Positions 1 through 5,479 of a stretch of DNA of 16,945 bases are shown piece by piece. A program made the translations under genes and the position numbers. Source of the DNA: UBA11524 sp964383815 (GTDB lineage: Bacteria > Bacillota > Clostridia > Christensenellales > Aristaeellaceae); assembly GCA_964383815.1 (NCBI GenBank), contig CAYLIC010000044.1, positions 1 through 16,945 of the forward strand. Direction: 5' to 3'. The first letter of the stretch is position 1. Each line of letters begins with the position of its first letter. The notes below the pieces were generated by a model. That model made no database searches and was not told where the DNA came from. It was given only the letters and a program-made list of their open reading frames with translations.

Positions 1-11
1 GAATACAGTCA

Positions 12-51
12 GAGGGCCTGCGGGCCCTCCGACACCTCCCGGAGGTTTTTT
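12..51 (+). terminator. Tandem hairpins, the second with a T-tract
   Basis: A perfect 7-bp stem (12-18 with 23-29, four-base loop) is followed at once by a second short stem (34-38 with 42-46) running into six T residues (46-51). The second has the form of a weak intrinsic terminator for whatever gene lies left of the window. That gene is not visible and I recognise no RNA gene in bases 1-11. Confidence 0.5.
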
Positions 52-60
52 GACAAGCTG

Positions 61-86
61 AAGCGGCTTTGCACAGCCGCTTTTTT
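61..86 (+). terminator. Intrinsic terminator
   Basis: An 8-bp perfect stem (61-68 with 75-82) with a six-base loop runs into a T-tract (81-86). It is a canonical Rho-independent terminator and isolates the first gene of the window from upstream transcription. No convincing promoter was found between it and the gene at 153. Confidence 0.85.
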
Positions 87-152
87 GGTACAAGTTTTCA
101 TCATGAGGCGCGCCTTTTCCGGGCAATCTTTTCGCGAAGGAGGGATGCAGGC

Positions 153-296
153 ATGACAAAGCGACCCAAGGAACTGGTGGACGCCATCATCCAGGAGGCC
201 CGGCGGAAGAATCCCTACGATGTGCTGGGCTCCTACACCGGCGTACCCTGGGATGACGAGTGGGACGTGCCCGTCCAGGATGTGGACGACCTGTGA
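153..296 (+). CDS. Conserved small protein, 47 aa, unknown function
   Basis: This is a 47-residue, highly charged, probably cytosolic protein. The start was chosen because a strong AAGGAGGG at 137-144 sits 8 nt before ATG 153. The longer reading from 69 would begin inside the terminator. The central NPYDVLGSYTGVPWD and the acidic tail VQDVDDL match a pattern I have seen in many small clostridial proteins (a GSYTG core followed by a PVQDxDDL ending), but I know of no assigned function. A three-codon ORF at 145-156 overlaps the start and is probably meaningless. The stop overlaps the GTG start of the next gene by two bases, so the two are likely translationally coupled and co-transcribed. Confidence 0.75.
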   Translation: MTKRPKELVDAIIQEARRKNPYDVLGSYTGVPWDDEWDVPVQDVDDL

Positions 297-757
297 CCCG
301 CCTGGGCAGCGTGGTGGGCCTGCCCGCCGCCCTGAACGGCAAAGTGGTGGGCCGGGTGGAGCAGGCCGTGCTGGCGCCGGACGGGCACAGCCTGCGGGGA
401 TTGGTGCTGCGCCAGGGCCTTGGCGGCGCCCGGTGGGCGGAGGCGGGCAGCATTGCCGTGCTGGGCCAGGTGGCGGTGGTGCTGCAGGAAAGGCCCACCA
501 GGCCGCCCAGGCGCAGCGAGCTGCTGCTGACCAGCGTGAAGGACTCCGCCGGGCTGAACCTGGGCCGGGTGACGGATGTGTTCATCCACCCGGAAACCCT
601 GCAGGTGGCGGCGCTGGAGATTAGCCTGGGGCTGGTGGAGGAAGTGTGCCTGGGGCGGATGCTGGCAAGGCGCTTTGTGCTGCGGCCCACCCCGGAGGAG
701 CCGGGCCAGGTGCTGATTCCTTGCGGCTGCGTGCTGGAGCCTGTCAGGCAACCATAG
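293..757 (+). CDS. Tandem PRC-barrel domain protein
   Basis: This 154-residue protein has two similar halves. Each begins with a beta-rich segment of PRC-barrel type: LNGKVVGRVEQAVL near residues 12-25 and SAGLNLGRVTDVFIHPE near 87-103. PRC-barrel proteins act in RNA processing and in sporulation or photosynthetic assembly; in Clostridia small ones of the YlmC/YmxH type are common. The start is inferred as GTG 293, whose last two bases are the first two of the preceding TGA stop (294-296), which implies coupled translation. The alternative ATG at 260 would overlap the upstream gene by 37 bases and adds a G/R/P-rich peptide that looks like a shadow. There is no signal peptide. A specific function cannot be assigned; the membrane-protein genes just downstream may be functionally linked. 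Confidence 0.75.
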   Translation: MTRLGSVVGLPAALNGKVVGRVEQAVLAPDGHSLRGLVLRQGLGGARWAEAGSIAVLGQVAVVLQERPTRPPRRSELLLTSVKDSAGLNLGRVTDVFIHPETLQVAALEISLGLVEEVCLGRMLARRFVLRPTPEEPGQVLIPCGCVLEPVRQP

Positions 758-772
758 AAAGGAGGTGTGCAC

Positions 773-898
773 ATGGGCAAGCTGGCAATGGGCGCCATGG
801 GCTTTATGCTGGGCGCCGGTATGATGATGCTGCCTGCCGGGCGAACCGTGCGGCAGAAGGCGCGAATGGCGAAGCGCTGGGTGAAGAGCAGGATTTAA
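773..898 (+). CDS. Small hydrophobic/basic protein, 41 aa
   Basis: A short gene with a near-perfect ribosome binding site (AAAGGAGGT, 758-766) 6 nt before ATG 773 and a TAA stop at 896. Residues 1-22 are Gly/Met/Leu-rich (MGAMGFMLGAGMMML) and could form one membrane helix. Residues 24-41 are strongly basic (RTVRQKARMAKRWVKSR), giving a positive-inside tail. The layout recalls the small MMM-P-K-R proteins found in many Clostridia, for which I know no function. It lies 15 nt after the PRC-barrel gene and 27 nt before the permease gene, so it belongs to the same operon. It could modulate or accompany the neighbouring permease; that is inference from context only. Confidence 0.7.
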   Translation: MGKLAMGAMGFMLGAGMMMLPAGRTVRQKARMAKRWVKSRI

Positions 899-925
899 CG
901 GACGTTGGGGAAAGGGGGCAGCGCC

Positions 926-1933
926 ATGCAGCGGGCGCAGAAAAGGCGGCTCTGGCTGCCCTGGCTGCTGGGCGGCGCGGCGGCGCTGCTGCTGCGCCAG
1001 GTGCTGGCAAGCCTGGCTGCACAGCTGCTGGCGGCTTACCTGCTGGTGGCGCTGGCGCTGCCCCTGTGCCGCCTGCTGGAAAGGCGGCTGCCGCCATCCC
1101 TGTCCGCCATGCTGGCCTTCGCAGGCGTGGGGCTGCTGGCCCTATGCGCCATGGTGGTGCTGATACCCCCTTTGGTGCGCCAGTTTCGCCAGCTGGGCCA
1201 GGTGCTCCCGGGCTTGCTGGAATGGGGTCAATCCCTGCTGGCACGCCTGCAGGCCTTCCTTCACGAAAAAGGGCTGGACGTTGCACCCATGCGGGAAGAA
1301 GTCTTCGCCCGGCTTGGCCAGCAGGCCGGTGCCTGGCTGACAGCCGCCGCCCAAAGCCTTTCCCAGGCGCTGCACGCCGCCGGTCGGCTGTTTCTGGCTC
1401 CGTTGCTGGCCTTCTACCTCCTGCGGGACAGGCGGCGCATCTGCTCCCTTCTTGCCCTGCTGGTGCCTGTTCAGCACCGGGCACGGGCCGTCCGCGCCGC
1501 CCGGGAGATGCGCCGGGAAACAGTGAACTTCCTCCGCGGGCAGCTGCTGCTTTCAGCTGCGGTGGGCGTGCTGACCGGCCTGGGGCTGCTGCTGGCAGGT
1601 ACGCCCTGCCCGCTGGCACTGGGGCTGTTGATGGGCATTATGGAGCTGATTCCCTATGCAGGCCCCATGCTGGCAGGCGGCCTGGCGGTGGTGCTGGCCC
1701 TGCAGGGCGGGTTTATCCGGGCGCTGTGGGCGCTGGGCGTGGTGCTGCTGGTACAGCAGGCAGACAGCAGCCTGCTCTCCCCCAGGCTGCTCTCCGGCGC
1801 CACCAACATGCATCCCCTGTGGGTGCTGCTGCTGATTTCCGCCGGCGGCATGCTGGGCGGCCCGCTGGGCATGATGGCTGCGCTGCCGCTGGCTGTATCC
1901 ATCCGTGGTGCGCTGCGGGGCTGGCGGGTGTGA
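926..1933 (+). CDS. AI-2E family transporter (permease)
   Basis: This 335-residue integral membrane protein belongs to the AI-2E transporter family (formerly UPF0118/DUF20), which includes TqsA and sporulation YtvI. Two N-terminal hydrophobic hairpins (about 12-48 and 60-82) are followed by a soluble amphipathic segment (about 84-150) and a C-terminal membrane block (about 155-330). Family hallmarks are APLLAFYLLRDRR (158-170), MELIPYAGPM (239-248) and LSPRLLSG followed by NMHPLWVLLL (284-303). ATG 926 was chosen because AAAGGGGG at 911-918 is 7 nt upstream; the in-frame TTG at 905 lies before that site. The substrate is unknown: family members have been linked to autoinducer-2 export, Na+/H+ exchange and sporulation. 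It is the last gene of the 153-1933 operon, and I see no clear terminator after it. Confidence 0.85.
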   Translation: MQRAQKRRLWLPWLLGGAAALLLRQVLASLAAQLLAAYLLVALALPLCRLLERRLPPSLSAMLAFAGVGLLALCAMVVLIPPLVRQFRQLGQVLPGLLEWGQSLLARLQAFLHEKGLDVAPMREEVFARLGQQAGAWLTAAAQSLSQALHAAGRLFLAPLLAFYLLRDRRRICSLLALLVPVQHRARAVRAAREMRRETVNFLRGQLLLSAAVGVLTGLGLLLAGTPCPLALGLLMGIMELIPYAGPMLAGGLAVVLALQGGFIRALWALGVVLLVQQADSSLLSPRLLSGATNMHPLWVLLLISAGGMLGGPLGMMAALPLAVSIRGALRGWRV

Positions 1934-1988
1934 CATACTTTTGTTACAAGTTTCCCATTTGTTTCCCTAAAAAAGACAGAAAAAAGGC

Positions 1989-2017
1989 TTTCCCTTTGGT
2001 GGGTTTCCGTGTATAAT
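1989..2017 (+). promoter_or_regulatory. Candidate sigma-A promoter for ireB
   Basis: A perfect -10 TATAAT (2012-2017) has a weak -35 (TTTCCC, 1989-1994) at a 17-bp spacing. It lies 33 nt before the ireB start in an AT-richer 116-nt gap (1934-2049) that holds no other recognisable element. Confidence 0.55.
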
Positions 2018-2049
2018 AAGGTGTATCAACAGGTAAAGGAGCTGCCACC

Positions 2050-2310
2050 GTGCCTGATATGTTCAACACCACCAAGCTGAAGCCTTTGCAGGAAACCGGA
2101 AACGAGGCCCAGGACATCCTCATGTATGTATACAACGCCCTGCAGGCCAAGGGGTACGACCCCATTACCCAGATTGTCGGCTACATTATCTCCGGCGATC
2201 CCACCTACATCACCAGCCACAACCAGGCCCGCAGCATGATTTGCCGCCTGGAGCGGGACGAGATTCTTGAGGAGCTGGTGCGGTTCTACCTGGCGGGTCA
2301 TGCCCAATGA
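2050..2310 (+). CDS. ireB: IreB family regulatory phosphoprotein
   Basis: This 86-residue protein belongs to the IreB/UPF0297 (DUF965, YrzL) family. In Enterococcus faecalis, IreB is a small dimeric protein phosphorylated on N-terminal threonines by the PASTA kinase IreK, and it tunes cephalosporin and cell-envelope stress responses. The hallmark core is present: GYDPITQIVGYIISGDPTYI (residues 35-54) and RDEILEELVRFYL (about 69-81). Thr7 and Thr8 are candidate phosphosites by position (inference). The start is GTG 2050, with AAAGGAG (2035-2041) 8 nt upstream; ATG 2059 is an alternative. Elsewhere the gene usually sits between alaS and ruvX; here it is separated from both. Its stop overlaps the next gene's ATG, so it is coupled to a reductase gene. 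Confidence 0.92.
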   Translation: MPDMFNTTKLKPLQETGNEAQDILMYVYNALQAKGYDPITQIVGYIISGDPTYITSHNQARSMICRLERDEILEELVRFYLAGHAQ

Positions 2311-3254
2311 TGGACAGGCGTCCCCTGGGTAAAACAGGCCTTTCTGTCTTTCCGCTGGCCTTCGGCACGCTGACCATCAGCCCCATGCAGCGAAACTTCC
2401 CGCCGGAAATGGGAGCGGAGCTTATTTTGTACGCCGCTTCCCAGGGCGTAAACCTGTTCGACACCGCTCAGCTTTACCACACCTACGAGCCTTTGCGCCT
2501 GGCGCTGAAGCACCGACCCGATCTGCTGGTGTCCACCAAATCCTACGCCTGGGACAGGCCCACTGCCCAGGAAGCCTTTGACGATGCCCGCCGCAGACTG
2601 GACATGGACGTGATTCCCATTTTCCTCATGCACGAGCAGGAGAATATGCTGACCCTGAAGGGCCACCGGGAGGCCTTTGACTTCTACCTGGAGCAGAAGG
2701 CCAAGGGAAACATCCGCGCTGTGGGCTTTTCCACCCATCGTGTGGCGGCGGTGGACTATGCGCCCCGTTACCCGGGCGTGGATGTGATTCACCCGCTGAT
2801 CAACCGGGCGGGTGTGGGTATTCCCGACGGCACAAGGGATGATATGGCATCGGCCATTGCCCGTGCCCGCAGCGCAGGCATCGGCATTTTCGCCATGAAG
2901 CCTTTGGGTGGCGGACACCTGCTGAAAAGCCCCAGGGAGGCCTTTGACTACCTGAATGGCCTGGGCTGCGTGGATGCCGTATGCTGCGGCATGCAGAGCA
3001 AGGACGAAATTGACGTGAACCTGCGCCTGATGGCAGGCCTGGCGCCCGACCCCGCTGCCGCCCGGCGCACCCAGCAGGAACCGCGAAAGCTGATTATCCA
3101 CGACTGGTGCCGTGGCTGCGGCAAGTGTGTGGCCCGCTGCCGACAGGGTGCCTTGTCCCTCCAAGAGGGAAAATGCGTGTGCGACCAGGCAAAGTGTGTC
3201 CGCTGCGGCTATTGTGCCCCCGTGTGCGAGGAATTTTGCATCAAGGTCATATGA
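2307..3254 (+). CDS. Aldo/keto reductase with C-terminal 2x[4Fe-4S] ferredoxin domain
   Basis: This 315-residue cytosolic oxidoreductase has residues 1-245 forming an aldo/keto reductase TIM barrel. The catalytic tetrad is visible: Asp52 (LFDTAQLY), Tyr57, Lys78 (STKSY) and His109 (FLMHE). Residues 265-311 add a bacterial ferredoxin domain with two complete CxxCxxCxxxC sets: C268, C271, C274, C278 and C297, C300, C303, C307. This fusion is a known family in anaerobes, and electrons presumably pass between the clusters and the barrel. The substrate is unknown. The first ATG overlaps the ireB stop (ATGA at 2307-2310), and a second ATG follows at 2310; there is no strong SD, so translational coupling is likely. 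The gene ends just before a terminator. Confidence 0.9.
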   Translation: MMDRRPLGKTGLSVFPLAFGTLTISPMQRNFPPEMGAELILYAASQGVNLFDTAQLYHTYEPLRLALKHRPDLLVSTKSYAWDRPTAQEAFDDARRRLDMDVIPIFLMHEQENMLTLKGHREAFDFYLEQKAKGNIRAVGFSTHRVAAVDYAPRYPGVDVIHPLINRAGVGIPDGTRDDMASAIARARSAGIGIFAMKPLGGGHLLKSPREAFDYLNGLGCVDAVCCGMQSKDEIDVNLRLMAGLAPDPAAARRTQQEPRKLIIHDWCRGCGKCVARCRQGALSLQEGKCVCDQAKCVRCGYCAPVCEEFCIKVI

Positions 3255-3260
3255 AATTTG

Positions 3261-3288
3261 CGGTCTGCATGAAAAGCAGGCCGTTTTT
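3261..3288 (+). terminator. Intrinsic terminator of the ireB-reductase unit
   Basis: An 8-bp stem (3261-3268 with 3276-3283, one G-U pair) with a seven-base loop is followed by five T residues. It starts seven bases after the reductase stop codon. Confidence 0.85.
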
Positions 3289-3291
3289 ATG

Positions 3292-3321
3292 TTGCGAAAC
3301 ACCTTCCAAATATGGTATGAT
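3292..3321 (+). promoter_or_regulatory. argS promoter, extended -10
   Basis: The -35 is TTGCGA (3292-3297), the spacer is 18 bp, and the -10 is TATGAT (3316-3321) preceded by TGG, giving an extended -10. It starts only three bases after the upstream terminator's T-run and 35 nt before the argS ATG, which leaves a short leader with no room for a T-box. Confidence 0.75.
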
Positions 3322-3356
3322 AGGCTGTGTATGACTGTAAAGGAGCTTGACACTGT

Positions 3357-5072
3357 ATGGATATGATGACCCGCATCGCCACCCTGACTGCCGATTGCCT
3401 GGCCTCCACCTGGCCCGAGGCCTCCGGCCTGCCCACTGCTGATGAAATCCGCGGCCTGCTGGCTGTGCCACCGGACCGCAACATGGGCGATTATGCCTTC
3501 CCCGTGTTCCGCCTGGCGAAAAGCCTGCGCATGGCGCCGCCCAGGATTGCTCAGGCCCTGTGCGAGGCCTGGAGCCATGCCGATGTGGCCCGGGTGGAGC
3601 CTGTGAACGGCTATATGAACTTTTTCCTCAACCGGGTGAACTTTGCCAGGGACACCCTGGACACCGTGCTCGCCATGGGCGAACGCTACGGCTCATCCGA
3701 CCTGGGCGCCGGGAAAACCGTGTGCCTGGACTATTCTTCCATCAACATTGCCAAGCGCTTTGGCGTGGGGCACCTGTCCACCACCATGCTTGGTCACTCC
3801 CTGAAGCGCATTCACGATTTCCTGGGCTACAAAACCGTGGGCATCAACCACCTGGGAGACTGGGGTACCCAGTTCGGCAAGATGATTTACGCCTATAAAA
3901 CCTGGGGCAGCAAGGAGGAGGTAGAGGAAAAGGGCATCACCGAAATGATGCGCCTCTACGTCAAATTCCACGAGGAAGCCGAGAAGGATCCCTCCCTGGA
4001 CGATGAAGGCCGCGCCTGGTTCAAGAAGATTGAGGACAAGGACGAGGAAGCCATCGCCATCTGGAGCTGGTTTAAGGACATCACCCTCCGGGATGCGGAG
4101 CGGGTGTACAAGCTGCTGGGCGTGGAGTTTGATTCCTACGCCGGTGAGAGCTTCTACAACGATAAAATGGACGTTATCATTGATGAGCTGCGGGAAAAGA
4201 ACCTGCTGACCATCTCCGAGGGCGCCTCCGTGGTTGACCTGGAGGAGGACAAGATGCCGCCCTGTATCATCCTTCGCTCTGATGGTGCCACCCTTTACGC
4301 CACCCGCGACCTGGCGGCTGCGGAGTATCGCCAGAACACCTACCACTTCGACAAGTGCCTGTATGTGGTAGCCTATCAGCAGGATTTGCACTTCCGGCAA
4401 ATCTTCCGCGTGCTGGAGAAGATGGGCAAGCCCTGGGCCAAGAACTGCGTGCATGTATCCTTCGGCATGATTTCCTTTGAGGGCCAGGCCTTCTCCACCC
4501 GCAAAGGCCGGGTGGTCTACCTGGAGGATGTGCTGAACCAGGCTATGCAGAAGGCCCTGGACATCATCAACGAGAAATCCCCCAACCTGCCCAACAAGGA
4601 GGATGTGGCCCGCCAGGTGGGCATTGGCGCCGTGATTTACTCCGACCTGAGCAACGGACGCATCAAGGACATTGATTTCTCCTTCGATCGGGCGCTGAAC
4701 TTCGATGGTGAAACCGGCCCTTATGTTCAGTATACCCACGCCCGGTGCTGCTCCGTACTGCGCAAGGCGGCAGAGCTTGACCTGGGCGAGATGAACTATG
4801 ATGCTTTGGCAGACGATGAGGCCCAGGCCCTGCTGCGCCTGCTGGGCCGCTTCCCGGACGTGGTGAAGGAGGCCGCCGACAAGTATGAGCCTTCCATGAT
4901 CACCCGTGCCGTAACGGACATCGCTCAGGCTTACAACAAGTTCTACTACGAACACCGCATTCTGGACGATGTCAACGCCGCAGCCGCCCGCGTGGCCCTG
5001 ACCCACGCCGCCAAGGACGTGATCAAGACCGGCCTGTGGCTTATCGGCATTGAGGCTCCGGAACGGATGTAA
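3357..5072 (+). CDS. argS: Arginine-tRNA ligase (ArgRS)
   Basis: This 571-residue class I aminoacyl-tRNA synthetase charges tRNA-Arg using ATP. The N-terminal Add-1 region contains NMGDYAFPVFRLAKSL (42-57). The HIGH-type site is NIAKRFGVGHL (130-140), followed by NHLGDWGTQFGK (164-175). The KMSKS-equivalent loop is FSTRKGR (379-385). The C-terminal DALR anticodon-binding domain spans about 450-571 and follows the conserved GPYVQYTHAR. The HIGH region has Arg-Phe-Gly where most ArgRSs have Pro-Phe-His, a mild variation. ATG 3357 is used, with AAAGGAG at 3339-3345, 11 nt upstream, slightly long; the in-frame ATG at 3363 would be 17 nt away. It has its own promoter and is followed by a terminator, then proS. 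Confidence 0.96.
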   Translation: MDMMTRIATLTADCLASTWPEASGLPTADEIRGLLAVPPDRNMGDYAFPVFRLAKSLRMAPPRIAQALCEAWSHADVARVEPVNGYMNFFLNRVNFARDTLDTVLAMGERYGSSDLGAGKTVCLDYSSINIAKRFGVGHLSTTMLGHSLKRIHDFLGYKTVGINHLGDWGTQFGKMIYAYKTWGSKEEVEEKGITEMMRLYVKFHEEAEKDPSLDDEGRAWFKKIEDKDEEAIAIWSWFKDITLRDAERVYKLLGVEFDSYAGESFYNDKMDVIIDELREKNLLTISEGASVVDLEEDKMPPCIILRSDGATLYATRDLAAAEYRQNTYHFDKCLYVVAYQQDLHFRQIFRVLEKMGKPWAKNCVHVSFGMISFEGQAFSTRKGRVVYLEDVLNQAMQKALDIINEKSPNLPNKEDVARQVGIGAVIYSDLSNGRIKDIDFSFDRALNFDGETGPYVQYTHARCCSVLRKAAELDLGEMNYDALADDEAQALLRLLGRFPDVVKEAADKYEPSMITRAVTDIAQAYNKFYYEHRILDDVNAAAARVALTHAAKDVIKTGLWLIGIEAPERM

Positions 5073-5086
5073 GGAACGTGTGCGAT

Positions 5087-5126
5087 GCGAGAGGGCAGCC
5101 TTTTCTGAGAAAAGACTCCCTCTCGC
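5087..5126. other. Long imperfect hairpin downstream of argS
   Basis: A perfect 9-bp outer stem (5087-5095 with 5118-5126) encloses an inner 6-bp stem (5100-5105 with 5109-5114). No T-tract follows, so it is not a standard terminator. An alternative pairing, CGATGC at 5083-5088 with GCATCG at 5142-5147, would compete with the outer stem. The role is unknown; it may stabilise the argS mRNA 3' end. Confidence 0.6.
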
Positions 5127-5181
5127 GCTCTCTCCGGAAAAGCATCGGTGGTGCATGCAATCTCACTTCCATGCAGAACAA

Positions 5182-5204
5182 GCAAGCAAAAGGCTTGCAT
5201 TTTT
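5182..5204 (+). terminator. argS terminator overlapping the proS promoter
   Basis: A 6-bp stem (5182-5187 with 5193-5198) with a five-base loop is followed by A and five T residues. The 3' arm and T-run also form the -35 TTGCAT (5195-5200) of the proS promoter. Confidence 0.7.
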
Positions 5205-5223
5205 CCATTTTTCCAGCTATAAT
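5195..5223 (+). promoter_or_regulatory. proS promoter
   Basis: The -35 is TTGCAT (5195-5200), the spacer 17 bp, and the -10 a perfect TATAAT (5218-5223). The start point is expected near 5230, exactly at the head of the T-box leader. Confidence 0.75.
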
Positions 5224-5229
5224 GTCATC

Positions 5230-5450
5230 GTACATTGACGGAGAATGCTGCTCCTGCCAACGACCGAAGAGAGCGTGCCCATGGCTGCAAGGTGCGTGTC
5301 TGGCAGAAACGGCTCCCGGCTCCTGAGTACGCGGATGAAAGTCCGCCGGGCTGCTCCCGATACAGGGCACACGAGGGCGCATCTGTGCCGAAGCAAGGTG
5401 GTACCGCGAAGTTCCCGCTTCGCCCCTGCATATGGGGCGGAGCTTTTTTT
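5230..5450 (+). promoter_or_regulatory. T-box riboswitch, proline type by context
   Basis: A leader of about 220 nt that senses uncharged tRNA and controls proS by antitermination. The 14-base T-box sequence AAGGTGGTACCGCG (5395-5408) is exact. The terminator is a 10-bp stem (5417-5426 with 5434-5443, one G-U pair) followed by seven T residues (5444-5450). Stem I is marked by the AG bulge (AAGAGAG, near 5269-5275) and the distal-loop motif GGCTGCAAGG (5283-5292). Pro specificity is inferred from the downstream gene. Candidate specifier codons on the 3' side of stem I are CCC (5315-5317) and CCT (5322-5324); I could not decide between them by hand folding. Confidence 0.92.
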
Positions 5451-5479
5451 CGTCCCTCAATAGAGAAAGGAGATTGACC

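Noticed and set aside
1..60. 3' end of a structured RNA gene (RNase P, tmRNA, 6S or SRP)
   Set aside because: Only hairpins are visible; none of the conserved end sequences of these RNAs could be recognised in the short stretch.
50..78. TTGACA at 50-55 as a promoter for the gene at 153
   Set aside because: No acceptable -10 lies 16-18 bases downstream, and the region is occupied by terminators.
905..925. TTG start 21 bases upstream of the permease ATG
   Set aside because: It lies before the SD at 911-918; ATG 926 has proper spacing.
646..2016. A 456-residue + strand frame across the PRC-barrel, 41-aa and permease genes
   Set aside because: It is Ala/Gly/Pro/Arg-rich, low complexity, and out of frame with genes that have strong SDs and family motifs.
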